In this document: positions 30,888 to 38,308 of the stretch, one piece after another | Numbering within the stretch: the first letter of the stretch is position 1 | Layout of the letters: each line of letters opens with the position of its first letter | Assembly: GCA_011772865.1 (NCBI GenBank) | Contig: WVYQ01000009.1 | Span: 75,800 to 139,799 of the forward strand | Origin: Woeseiaceae bacterium | Lineage (GTDB): Bacteria; Pseudomonadota; Gammaproteobacteria; Steroidobacterales; Woeseiaceae | DNA length: 64,000 bases | Direction of reading: 5' to 3' | Notes under the pieces: generated by a model | Told to the model about the DNA's origin: nothing | The model's input: only the letters and a program-made list of their open reading frames with translations | The model's database searches: none | Translations under genes and position numbers: made by a program

Positions 30888-30906
30888 GTCACAGAACTCC
30901 TTTTTT

Positions 30907-30933
30907 GCACAAGCGTATGTGTAACTCTTGTGC
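30907..30933. promoter_or_regulatory. Inverted repeat upstream of lipoprotein gene
   Basis: GCACAAG (30907-30913) and CTTGTGC (30927-30933) form a perfect 7-base repeat with a 13-base loop, just upstream of the lipoprotein ribosome site. It could be an operator or a leader hairpin. The remainder of the 180-base gap to the small gene at 31068 shows nothing convincing. Confidence 0.25.
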
Positions 30934-31067
30934 CCCAGGAGACCGATGTCAATGAGGGTTATCCGATGAGGCGAAAAGACCGGGCTGCGAGGTCAGGGGA
31001 CCAGAGCGGCTTGTTTCAGAGCCGTAATCTTGTGCTCGTGGCAATGGCAACGCAATGGAGGTCCAAC

Positions 31068-31232
31068 ATGACGCGTAACGAAATGATGGCTTACTTGCTG
31101 ACGGCAATTCTGGGTGGCGCGATCGCCGCGTATTTCGGTGGCTTGATTGCTTTGCTGGGGCTTTTTGCGGGACTTGCGATCATTGGCTTCGCCGACATGG
31201 TCGTCCATTTGCGGCAGACGGTTTACAGCTAG
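31068..31232 (+). CDS. Small membrane protein, 54 residues
   Basis: A short product with two hydrophobic stretches separated by a Gly pair (about residues 9-22 and 25-42) and a charged tail ending HLRQTVYS. The frame is open upstream to 30930, but a strong GGAGG site five bases before the ATG at 31068 supports this start, and the upstream residues are polar and unlike a leader. I do not recognise a family. Gly-rich helices such as LGGAIAAYFGG could pack as a hairpin oligomer. Confidence 0.6.
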   Translation: MTRNEMMAYLLTAILGGAIAAYFGGLIALLGLFAGLAIIGFADMVVHLRQTVYS

Positions 31233-31247
31233 GGGCATTGGCTACGC

Positions 31248-31325
31248 TGGGGATTGAGTCGCATCCTGCGGATGGGGATTGGGTCGCCGACTAAGTCGGC
31301 TCCCCGCCAGTCGCTTCGCGACTGG
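31248..31325. repeat. Structured intergenic repeat region
   Basis: The gap between the small membrane gene and tRNA-Glu holds a 15-base direct repeat (31248-31262 and 31273-31287, one mismatch). A GCCGACT/AGTCGGC palindrome (31286-31300) and a hairpin CCAGTCGC/GCGACTGG with a TTC loop (31307-31325) follow. No coding potential is evident. The minus-strand sequence GCGAAG...GGAGCC recalls the core of the hairpin elements at 8102 and 61037, but the match is loose. Confidence 0.5.
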
Positions 31326-31360
31326 TCGAACAGGATTCGAATTCCTCCATAAGGAGCACG

Positions 31361-31393
31361 AAACAAAAAATGGGGCCGCAAGGGCCCCATTTT
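31361..31393 (-). terminator. Rho-independent terminator of tRNA-Glu
   Basis: TGGGGCC (31371-31377) pairs with GGCCCCA (31383-31389) around a 5-base loop, extended by an A/T stem. On the minus strand it is followed by a run of six T. It lies seven bases past the CCA end of tRNA-Glu. Confidence 0.88.
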
Positions 31394-31399
31394 CTTGTT

Positions 31400-31475
31400 T
31401 GGCACTCCCTAGGGGATTCGAACCCCTGTTACCGGCGTGAGAGGCCGGCGTCCTAAACCGCTAGACGAAGGGAGC
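31400..31475 (-). tRNA. tRNA-Glu (anticodon CTC)
   Basis: A 76-base cloverleaf with encoded CCA. The anticodon stem CCGGC/GCCGG encloses loop CTCTCAC, giving anticodon CUC for GAG codons; the T-arm is AGGGGTTCGAATCCCCT. The body matches bacterial tRNA-Glu (CTCCCTTCGTCTAG 5' end). The first acceptor pair is a G-U wobble. Many gammaproteobacteria decode both Glu codons with a UUC tRNA only, so this is likely an additional isoacceptor. Confidence 0.95.
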
Positions 31476-31516
31476 GGAATGCAGGCTTTGCCTGCCCCGG
31501 CTCTGCGGGGGCTGCT

Positions 31517-31544
31517 ATTATACGGCCGCATAGCCAATGCTCAA
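31517..31544 (-). promoter_or_regulatory. tRNA-Glu promoter
   Basis: On the minus strand, TTGAGC (31539-31544), a 16-base spacer and a perfect TATAAT (31517-31522) are followed by a C-rich discriminator, typical of stringently controlled tRNA promoters. Transcription would start about 35 bases before the mature tRNA. It sits directly in front of the pcnB start on the other strand. Confidence 0.75.
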
Positions 31545-31556
31545 GCGGAAATTGGA

Positions 31557-32879
31557 TTGAATAACAGCGGGACCAAGAAGCCCTCAACTCCGAAAATCAT
31601 TCCCCGCGCCGCTCATAATGTCTCCAGGGACGAGTTCTCAAAAAGCGCGTTGAAAGTGCTCTATCGGCTGCACAAGGCCGGCTACCAGTCGTTCCTGGTC
31701 GGCGGGTGTGTGCGCGATGCGATGCTGGGAATGCACCCGAAGGACTTCGATGTTGCGACCAACGCGACGCCTGACGAGGTGAAGGCGCTGTTCTCGAACT
31801 GTCGGCTCATCGGCCGGCGGTTTCGACTGGCACATGTTCGCTTTGGCAGAGATATTGTCGAGGTGGCGACCTTTCGCGCGGCTGCGAATCACGTCGATGA
31901 CGACCATGCGCATGATGAAGAGGGTCGGATTGTCCGGGACAACGTTTACGGAACCATCGACGAAGATGTCTGGCGTCGCGACTTCACCTGCAATTCGCTG
32001 TACTACAACATCGCCGACTTCAGTATCTGGGACTACACGGGTGGCGTGGAAGACATTAAGCAGCGCCACATCGTGCTAATCGGCGATCCCGACAAGCGTT
32101 TGCGCGAGGATCCGGTACGCATGCTGCGTGCCGTTCGTTTTGCAGCCAAGCTCGATTTCACAATCGATGAAACGGTCGTGCAGGCTATTCGCCAGGATCG
32201 GCCGTTACTCTCGAGGGTTCCCGCCGCACGCCTGTTTGACGAGTTCCTGAAGCTGTTCCAGTCCGGTCATGCGGAAAAAACCTTCGAACTTCTGAGGGAA
32301 CATGACCTTTTTAGCCTGCTGTTTCCGGCAACTGACCAGGAACTCGATGAGGATAGTGAGTTCCTGGCGTTTGTCCGGGCGGCGTTGCGCAATACTGATC
32401 GACGAGTGTGTTCCGACAAGTCCGTGACGCCGATGTTCCTGATTGGCGTGTTCCTGTGGAATCCGGTCAGGAAGCTGGCGGCCGGGCGCCGGGCCAGGGA
32501 AAAAATGTCCGAGTCTCAGTCAATCAGTCTTGCAGCGTACGAGCTGAGTCTGCAGCAGCAGCGCCGCATTGCGATTCCGAGGCGGTTCACGGTGCCGATG
32601 CGGGAGATGCTGGCCTTGCAGCCGAGATTCATGGTGGTCCGCGGCAAGCGGGCCATGAATCTGCTGCAGCACAGGCGGTTTCGCGCAGCGTACGATTTCA
32701 TGATGCTGTTGTCGGAAGTCGGCCAGTTCGACAGAGAGAAGGCGAAGTTCTGGAGCGACGTGCAAAACCAGTCGCGCGAGCAGCGTGCTGCAAGTTTCCA
32801 GGTTGCGCCGGCCGGGAAAGGTCGGCAAGGTCGGCGCCGCCGCCCCCGGCGGCGATCCAGGAAGGGCGATGGCAAGTGA
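31557..32879 (+). CDS. pcnB: Poly(A) polymerase I
   Basis: Adds poly(A) tails to RNA 3' ends, promoting decay. The class II nucleotidyltransferase core is visible: LVGGCVRDAMLG, then KDFDVATNATPDEV with the metal-binding Asp pair, the CRLIGRRFRLAHVRFG block, RRDFTCN and the LRAVRFAAKLDF neck. The C-terminus is highly basic (RQGRRRRPRRRSRKG), as in other PcnB proteins. The start is uncertain: TTG at 31557 gives 440 residues and lies just outside the tRNA-Glu promoter. ATG at 31479 would read through that promoter and adds an atypical sequence. The stop overlaps folK by 11 bases. Confidence 0.92.
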   Translation: MNNSGTKKPSTPKIIPRAAHNVSRDEFSKSALKVLYRLHKAGYQSFLVGGCVRDAMLGMHPKDFDVATNATPDEVKALFSNCRLIGRRFRLAHVRFGRDIVEVATFRAAANHVDDDHAHDEEGRIVRDNVYGTIDEDVWRRDFTCNSLYYNIADFSIWDYTGGVEDIKQRHIVLIGDPDKRLREDPVRMLRAVRFAAKLDFTIDETVVQAIRQDRPLLSRVPAARLFDEFLKLFQSGHAEKTFELLREHDLFSLLFPATDQELDEDSEFLAFVRAALRNTDRRVCSDKSVTPMFLIGVFLWNPVRKLAAGRRAREKMSESQSISLAAYELSLQQQRRIAIPRRFTVPMREMLALQPRFMVVRGKRAMNLLQHRRFRAAYDFMMLLSEVGQFDREKAKFWSDVQNQSREQRAASFQVAPAGKGRQGRRRRPRRRSRKGDGK

Positions 32880-33369
32880 CGCGACTGAGCCGACATCGGT
32901 CTTCGTCGGTATCGGCAGCAACATGGAGAATCCGCGCGTGCAGGTCCAAAGGGCGGTAAGGGCCCTGGGCGGGATTCGAGAAACGCAAGTCTCGGCCGTG
33001 TCGTCTTTGTACCTGTCGGCGCCATTCGGTCCCGTCGAGCAGCCCGACTTCGTTAATGCTGTAGCCCGCCTGACCAGCTTTCTCGACCCCAGGCAGATTT
33101 TCGGACATCTCCAGGCCATCGAGAAGTCACTGGGCCGGGTGCGGAACGAGCGATGGGGGCCACGGGTCATTGATCTCGATTTACTGGTGCATGGCATGAC
33201 CGTCATGCATGAAGACGACCTGACGGTGCCGCATCCGGGCATCGCCGAACGAAATTTTGTATTGTTGCCACTGCAGGAGCTAGCGCCCGACCTGGAAATT
33301 CCCGGACTGGGGAGGGTTGCCGATCTGGCGGTCGACGAGAACGAGCCGCGCATTTCCCGTCTGGACTAA
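32869..33369 (+). CDS. folK: HPPK: 2-amino-4-hydroxy-6-hydroxymethyldihydropteridine diphosphokinase
   Basis: Transfers pyrophosphate from ATP to the pterin in folate synthesis. The 166-residue protein shows FVGIGSNMENP at the N-terminus, the LYLSAPFGPVEQPDFVNAV block, the ATP/metal segment RWGPRVIDLDLL and VPHPGIAERNFVLLPL. The frame is open earlier inside pcnB; the ATG at 32869 gives the family length. The pcnB-folK order is widely conserved. Confidence 0.95.
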   Translation: MASDATEPTSVFVGIGSNMENPRVQVQRAVRALGGIRETQVSAVSSLYLSAPFGPVEQPDFVNAVARLTSFLDPRQIFGHLQAIEKSLGRVRNERWGPRVIDLDLLVHGMTVMHEDDLTVPHPGIAERNFVLLPLQELAPDLEIPGLGRVADLAVDENEPRISRLD

Positions 33370-33381
33370 GCAGGAACCGAT

Positions 33382-34056
33382 TTGACAGTCAGTGCGATCA
33401 AGCGCAACGCCGATTCTTCACGATACATTGTCGTTGAAGGACCGATCGGCGTGGGCAAGACAAGCCTGGCCAGGAAGCTGGCCCAGAGCCTGTCGGCCGA
33501 CCTGGTGCTCGAGGAAGTCTACGAAAACCCGTTCCTCGAACGTTTTTACCGCGACGGGCAGTCCGCGGCCCTGCCTGCGCAGATGTTCTTCCTGTTTGCC
33601 CGGGCAAGACAGATCGGGGACCTTCGTCAGGCAGACCTGTTCGCCAGTGTCAGGGTCTCCGACTACCTGTTTTCCAAGGACCAGCTCTTTGCGGAACTCA
33701 ACCTGTCGCCCGATGAACTGCGCCTGTACAGCCAGGTGACGGCGACGCTCGACGTCGAAGCACCGGTGCCCGATCTCGTGATCTATTTGCAGTCATCAGT
33801 AGATGCACTCCTTGAGCGTATCGCCCGCCGCGATGTCGCATTCGAGCGATCGATCGACAGGAATTACCTCGAGAAGGTTGCGGATGCGTATGCAAGGTTC
33901 TTCCACGAATACGACGAAGGACCACTTTTGATCGTCAATGCAACCCAGATCGATCCGATCAACAACGAAGCCGACTACGACCAGTTGTTCAAGCAGATCG
34001 AGAGAACGACCGGCGGCCGCCACTTCTTCAATCCGGTGGCGGCAGCGCTTGCCTGA
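33382..34056 (+). CDS. Deoxynucleoside kinase (deoxyadenosine/deoxyguanosine kinase type)
   Basis: Phosphorylates deoxynucleosides for salvage. The 224-residue protein has P-loop GPIGVGKTSLARKL (about residues 20-33), LEEVYENPFLERFYRD with the catalytic Glu region, the DYLFSKD segment carrying the conserved Arg/Asp context, and the lid LERIARRDVAFERSID. A TTG start at 33382 is preceded by an AGGA site; no in-frame ATG lies between it and the P-loop. It follows folK by 12 bases and may share its transcript. The nucleoside preference cannot be read reliably. Confidence 0.88.
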   Translation: MTVSAIKRNADSSRYIVVEGPIGVGKTSLARKLAQSLSADLVLEEVYENPFLERFYRDGQSAALPAQMFFLFARARQIGDLRQADLFASVRVSDYLFSKDQLFAELNLSPDELRLYSQVTATLDVEAPVPDLVIYLQSSVDALLERIARRDVAFERSIDRNYLEKVADAYARFFHEYDEGPLLIVNATQIDPINNEADYDQLFKQIERTTGGRHFFNPVAAALA

Positions 34057-34078
34057 TCGATTACGAACTGTTTACAAG

Positions 34079-35047
34079 CTAGTTCGAGACGACGTCGCGC
34101 CCGGCGTTCTTGGCGCGATAGAGGGCGGCGTCGGCGGCACGCAGTAACGAGGAAAGGGTACGGCCAGAGTGATGCTCTGCGACCCCCATCGATATCCGAA
34201 TCGGGATCTGAATCAGCGAGTCGCCACTGTCGCCAGTATCGCCCCTGACGGCACGCCGGACACGGTTTGCGATCGACATTGCCAGCCCTTCAGCAACCTC
34301 AGGCAACAGGATTGCGAATTCATCGCCACCGAAGCGAACGAGCAGGTCCCGCGGGCGAAATTGGCGCTTCAGGATCGTGGCGACGGCCGATAGTGCCCGA
34401 TCGCCGGCGATGTGACCAAACTGGTCGTTGAAGGTCTTGAAATTGTCGATATCGATCATGATCAGGGAAACGGGCGTCTCGTCCTTTTCGCACCGTGCGA
34501 TTTCCCGCTCGAACGATTCTTCCATCGTAAAGCGATTGCTGAGACCCGTTAATGCGTCGGTCTTGGCATGCCGTTCGTACTTGCGTAACTCGCCATAACT
34601 TTCGGCAATGACCCTGTTGTGACTGCGCACACGTTCGGACAATACGATGAGCAGGTTCTTGGCGAATTCGTGCGACGCATTGACCATGTCCCAGAGTACC
34701 GACTGGTGAATGGTCAGCAGGTGCGTCGCTTCGGCGCCAATGACATAGGCGGACGGATCCCGGTCTTCGATGATCGACATCTCACCAACGCACGCGCCGA
34801 CATCCATGGTTGTCAGTATCGGGGCTTCGGGAGACCCTACGTGCACATTGAGGCTGCCCGAAAGTACGATGTATACGTGCTCGTTCTTCTCGCCCGGCGA
34901 CAAAAGTGTTTCGCCGCGGCCGAGATCCCTGCGATCGCAGTTCTGCAGCAGTTCCTGCACGTCATCGGGGCGCACGCCGTGGAAAAGCTCGAGTCCCTCG
35001 AGCAGCGAGCGCTTGTAATCCGAATTGATGGCCAGGGTCTGCGACAA
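34079..35047 (-). CDS. Diguanylate cyclase with N-terminal cNMP-binding-like domain
   Basis: A 322-residue cytoplasmic protein. Residues 15-135 form a cyclic-nucleotide-binding fold (GEMSIIEDRDPSAYV is the phosphate cassette), but the Arg that grips the cyclic phosphate in CRP is Pro98, so ligand binding is doubtful. Residues 165-320 are a GGDEF domain with an intact GGDEF at 240-244 and an inhibitory I-site RPRD at 231-234. It should therefore make c-di-GMP under product inhibition. TTG at 35047 is the likely start, after a GGAGA site; no ATG lies nearby. Downstream of queG on the same strand, 99 bases away. Confidence 0.9.
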   Translation of the reverse strand: MSQTLAINSDYKRSLLEGLELFHGVRPDDVQELLQNCDRRDLGRGETLLSPGEKNEHVYIVLSGSLNVHVGSPEAPILTTMDVGACVGEMSIIEDRDPSAYVIGAEATHLLTIHQSVLWDMVNASHEFAKNLLIVLSERVRSHNRVIAESYGELRKYERHAKTDALTGLSNRFTMEESFEREIARCEKDETPVSLIMIDIDNFKTFNDQFGHIAGDRALSAVATILKRQFRPRDLLVRFGGDEFAILLPEVAEGLAMSIANRVRRAVRGDTGDSGDSLIQIPIRISMGVAEHHSGRTLSSLLRAADAALYRAKNAGRDVVSN

Positions 35048-35146
35048 AATTGGCTCTCCGCTAAACCATTGATTCTGACGCGACTCGGCCGGTCAAAAAC
35101 ATCGACTGGGCCACAGTATCGGAGTAATTCAGGCCGGTAATGCGAC

Positions 35147-36217
35147 TCAGCTGTGCTGTTTGAGAGCCCAGTCGACATGTTCGCGCACAATCCCGGACGG
35201 GTCGTCGCGACGGAGTTTTAGCGCTTGAATCACGGATTCCGACGTCTCCGCGTTGCCGAGCGCGATAGCGATATTGCGCGACCAGGTTTCGTAGCCGATT
35301 CTGCGTATGGCGCTGCCTTCGGTCCGTTCGAGCCATTCCGTCTCGGTCCATGCGAATAGTTCGGTGAGTTGGATATCGTCGAGACCATGGCGCGGCGCAA
35401 AGTCGCCTTCGTCAGTCACCGCCGCGAACTTGTTCCAGGGGCAATAGAGCTGGCAGTCGTCGCAACCGTAAATGCGATTGCCGATGGCCTTGCGGAACTC
35501 GACCGGAATCGAGCCGCGCAGTTCGATCGTCAGGTACGAAATGCACCGGCGCGCATCGAGTTGGTAAGGAGCGACGATCGCCTTTGTCGGACACACGTCG
35601 ATGCACGCGCGGCAGGTTCCGCAATGGCCGCTTGCCGAGGAGTCCGTCGGCAGCGGCAAGTCCGTATACAGTTCTCCGAGAAAAAACCACGATCCGGCAT
35701 CTTTGTTGATCAGGTTCGTGTGTTTGCCTATCCAGCCGAGCCCGGCTTTCTCGGCAATCGGTTTCTCGAGTACGGGCGCGCTATCGACAAAAGCACGGTA
35801 TCCGAAGCTCCCCACGGCAGCTTCGATTCGCGAGGCCAGGCTTTGAAGCCGCCGGCGCAGGACCTTGTGGTAGTCGCGTCCCAGTGCATAGCGTGACACG
35901 TAAGCCCGGGATGCGTCGTCGAGCAGGGCGCTGGCTTTTTCCTGTTCCTCGGGCAGGTAGTCCATGCGGACAGAAATAACCCGCAATGTTCCGGGCACGA
36001 GTTCAGCGGGGCGGCTGCGCTTGGTGCCATGACGGTGCATGTAGTGCATCTCGCCGTGATGGTCGTCGGCAATCCATTGGGCGAGGCGGTCCTCTGCCTC
36101 CGCCAGGTCGATGTCACTGACACCAACTTGCTGGAAGCCGAGTTCCGAACCCCACCGAACGACCCGCTGTTTGAGATCGGCGAGATCCCGGGTTGTCAGC
36201 GTAGGTGATTCTGGCAA
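35147..36217 (-). CDS. queG: Epoxyqueuosine reductase
   Basis: Cobalamin-dependent enzyme that carries out the last step of queuosine synthesis on tRNA. The 356-residue protein has two ferredoxin-like cluster motifs: CGTCRACIDVCPT and a second set in CDDCQLYCPW together with the upstream Cys of ARRCISYL. The ALGRDYHKVLRRRL, SAPVLEKPIAEKAGLGWIGK and ELYTDLPLP blocks are diagnostic. The C-terminal HEAT-like part is present. It is divergent from nnr, a conserved arrangement, with 36 bases between starts. Confidence 0.96.
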   Translation of the reverse strand: MPESPTLTTRDLADLKQRVVRWGSELGFQQVGVSDIDLAEAEDRLAQWIADDHHGEMHYMHRHGTKRSRPAELVPGTLRVISVRMDYLPEEQEKASALLDDASRAYVSRYALGRDYHKVLRRRLQSLASRIEAAVGSFGYRAFVDSAPVLEKPIAEKAGLGWIGKHTNLINKDAGSWFFLGELYTDLPLPTDSSASGHCGTCRACIDVCPTKAIVAPYQLDARRCISYLTIELRGSIPVEFRKAIGNRIYGCDDCQLYCPWNKFAAVTDEGDFAPRHGLDDIQLTELFAWTETEWLERTEGSAIRRIGYETWSRNIAIALGNAETSESVIQALKLRRDDPSGIVREHVDWALKQHS

Positions 36218-36241
36218 TGGGGGATCCTCGTTCGCGCACAG

Positions 36242-36247
36242 TATAAT
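36242..36247 (+). promoter_or_regulatory. Possible -10 box immediately before nnr
   Basis: A perfect TATAAT lies six bases before the nnr ATG. A transcript starting at the usual distance would begin at or next to the start codon and be leaderless. No good -35 is seen at 16-18 bases, so this may be coincidental. Confidence 0.3.
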
Positions 36248-36253
36248 CGGCCC

Positions 36254-37732
36254 ATGTCCGTCCTACCCGTCGACATCTACTCCGTTGCCACCGTGCGCGA
36301 GATCGACCGAAGCGCGATTGAAGGCGAAGGCATCCCCGGCTACACGCTGATGACGCGGGCAGGCGCGGCCGCTGTCAGCGAGGCACGTAACTGCTTCCCG
36401 GACGCCAAGCGCTGGCAGGTCGTATGCGGGGCCGGCAATAACGCCGGCGATGGTTACGTGGTTGCTCGCCTTGCGGCCAGCGAAGGTGTCGTGGTTTCCG
36501 TCGTTACGCTGGTCGATCCGGATTCGCTCTCCGGTGACGCCGCGACCGCTTACGCGGACTTTGCCGCCGAGGGTGGCGTCGTACTGCCGTGGTCGGGCCA
36601 GCTCGATCCGGAAGCCGAAGTGGTTGTCGACGGATTACTTGGCAGCGGACTGGAACGTGACGTCCACGGCGATTTCGCGCTGGCAGTTGCCGCGATCAAT
36701 TCTCACGAGGGTGGTGTTGTGGCCCTCGACATTCCCACCGGTATTCACGGCGACACCGGCAGCGTCATGGGCTTCGCGGTGCGGGCCGACGTGACTATCA
36801 CGTTTGTCGGCCTGAAGGCCGGGCTGTTCCTCGGTGATGGGCCTGATTACTGTGGCGACGTCGTATTCGCGGATCTTGGTGTGCCGCCGATATGCCGGCA
36901 AGGGCGTGGGGCCGAGTTCCGCCGCATAGACGATGATCATCTGGGACGTACCCTGGCGCCCAGACGACGCACCGCACACAAGGGCGATTTCGGCCATGTC
37001 CTGGTTGTTGGCGGCGGTCCCGGGATGCCGGGCGCAGTTCGTCTCTGCGGTGAGGCGGCCCTGCGCACGGGCGCCGGTCTCGTCTCGATCGCGACTCATC
37101 CCGATCATGCGGCGATGATTGTGGCGACACGCCCGGAGCTGATGTCGCACGGCGTGTCGTCCGCGAGCGATATCCAACCCTTGCTTGAGAAGGCCAGCGC
37201 CGTCGCACTCGGGCCGGGCCTCGGCCAATCCGATTGGGCCCGGGAAATCATGGAACTGATCAGGCGCGAGAGGCTACCGTCAGTATGGGACGCCGATGCT
37301 CTGAACTGGCTGGCCGCGATGCCTGAAGTTGACGACAAGCGGATCATCACGCCACACCCGGGCGAAGCGGCGCGGCTCCTGGAGATATCGACAGCCGAGG
37401 TCCAGGCGAGCCGCCGCAGCGCGCTTTCGGAACTGCGCAGCCGCTACGGGGGTGTCGCGGTTCTCAAAGGCTCGGGTTCCCTGGTTTCCAGCACATCCGG
37501 AGTGCCCTGGCTTTGCACATCGGGGAATCCCGGAATGGCGGCGCCTGGCATGGGCGACGTGCTGACCGGTATCGTCGCAGCTCTGCTGGCGCAGGGCCTG
37601 TCACTCGAGGATGCCGCAGCCGTCGGCGTCGCCGTGCATGCCCAGGCCGGCGATCGGGCCGCGCGCCAGGGCGAGCGTGGCCTCATGGCGTCGGATCTGC
37701 TGGCCGAGTTACGCCGTGTGCTCAACCCATGA
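36254..37732 (+). CDS. nnr: Bifunctional NAD(P)HX epimerase / ADP-dependent NAD(P)HX dehydratase
   Basis: Repairs hydrated NADH and NADPH. The 492-residue fusion has an N-terminal YjeF_N epimerase domain (residues 1-215; CGAGNNAGDGYVVARLA loop, VVDGLLGSGLERDV). The C-terminal ribokinase-like dehydratase domain (225-490) carries GHVLVVGGGPGMPGAV, DADALNWLA, ITPHPGEAARLL and the terminal NPGMAAPGMGDVLTGI catalytic loop. Both active sites look intact. It heads the conserved block running to purA; its stop overlaps tsaE by 4 bases. Confidence 0.95.
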   Translation: MSVLPVDIYSVATVREIDRSAIEGEGIPGYTLMTRAGAAAVSEARNCFPDAKRWQVVCGAGNNAGDGYVVARLAASEGVVVSVVTLVDPDSLSGDAATAYADFAAEGGVVLPWSGQLDPEAEVVVDGLLGSGLERDVHGDFALAVAAINSHEGGVVALDIPTGIHGDTGSVMGFAVRADVTITFVGLKAGLFLGDGPDYCGDVVFADLGVPPICRQGRGAEFRRIDDDHLGRTLAPRRRTAHKGDFGHVLVVGGGPGMPGAVRLCGEAALRTGAGLVSIATHPDHAAMIVATRPELMSHGVSSASDIQPLLEKASAVALGPGLGQSDWAREIMELIRRERLPSVWDADALNWLAAMPEVDDKRIITPHPGEAARLLEISTAEVQASRRSALSELRSRYGGVAVLKGSGSLVSSTSGVPWLCTSGNPGMAAPGMGDVLTGIVAALLAQGLSLEDAAAVGVAVHAQAGDRAARQGERGLMASDLLAELRRVLNP

Positions 37733-38208
37733 GATGTCATCTCGCCGATGAGCAGGCGACGGCTCGGCTCGCCAACGATTTCTACGCGGTATTGCCCGCC
37801 GACACGGCCGGCTGGACGCTCTTGCTCGAAGGGGAGCTCGGCGCCGGGAAATCGACGTTCGCGCGCGCGTTAATACGCGCAATGGGCCATGATGGCGCGG
37901 TCCCGAGCCCGACCTACACGCTCGTCGAACCCTATGATCTGCCCGGTAGAGTCATCTATCATATTGATTTATATAGGGTTTCAGATGAAGAAGAACTTCG
38001 CTACCTGGGCTGGACCGAGCTTGAGGACGGATTTCGCCTTGTCGAGTGGCCGGATCGAGCGCCAGGGCTGGCGGCGAGCGCCGACCTTCGGCTCGAGCTC
38101 GCCTACGACGGGCAGGGGCGTGAGGCACGATTCGAAGGCCTGAGCGGGCGCGGCCGGGCGCTCGTCGAGGAGCTGGCCACCCAGAGGGATACTGAATTGC
38201 AGGATTAA
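37729..38208 (+). CDS. tsaE: tRNA threonylcarbamoyladenosine biosynthesis ATPase TsaE
   Basis: P-loop ATPase that works with TsaD and TsaB to make t6A on ANN-decoding tRNAs. The 159-residue product has Walker A LEGELGAGKSTFARAL, the PSPTYTLVEPYD block and the IYHIDLYRVSDEEELRYLG segment with the conserved Asp and Glu. The frame is open upstream in nnr; the ATG at 37729 overlaps the nnr stop. Bases 37950-37990 within the gene are markedly AT-rich, coding for the conserved IYHIDLYR strand. Confidence 0.95.
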   Translation: MRCHLADEQATARLANDFYAVLPADTAGWTLLLEGELGAGKSTFARALIRAMGHDGAVPSPTYTLVEPYDLPGRVIYHIDLYRVSDEEELRYLGWTELEDGFRLVEWPDRAPGLAASADLRLELAYDGQGREARFEGLSGRGRALVEELATQRDTELQD

Positions 38209-38246
38209 CTAGTGGGCATATCCCTATAATTTTGAACACAAAATTA

Positions 38247-38274
38247 TTGGATTTTTTCCGATCGGCGGTATACT
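38247..38274 (+). promoter_or_regulatory. Probable amiB promoter
   Basis: TTGGAT (38247-38252), a 16-base spacer and TATACT (38269-38274) lie in the AT-rich 100-base gap between tsaE and amiB, about 35 bases before the amiB ATG. A second TATAAT (38225-38230) lies further upstream without a clear -35. It would let amiB and downstream genes be transcribed apart from nnr-tsaE. Confidence 0.5.
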
Positions 38275-38308
38275 CACCGGACATAATCCTCTGGAACAGA
38301 ATTCTGCG

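Noticed and set aside
31326-31345. tRNA-like T-arm (GGATTCGAATTCC) suggesting a tRNA remnant or attachment site
   Set aside because: The flanking bases do not form a 5-pair T stem or an acceptor stem, and no integrase or duplicated tRNA end is nearby.
31537-31560. Seven-codon leader frame (ATG to TGA) overlapping the TTG of pcnB
   Set aside because: It is tiny, has no clear ribosome site, and overlaps the -35 region of the tRNA-Glu promoter; chance is the simplest explanation.
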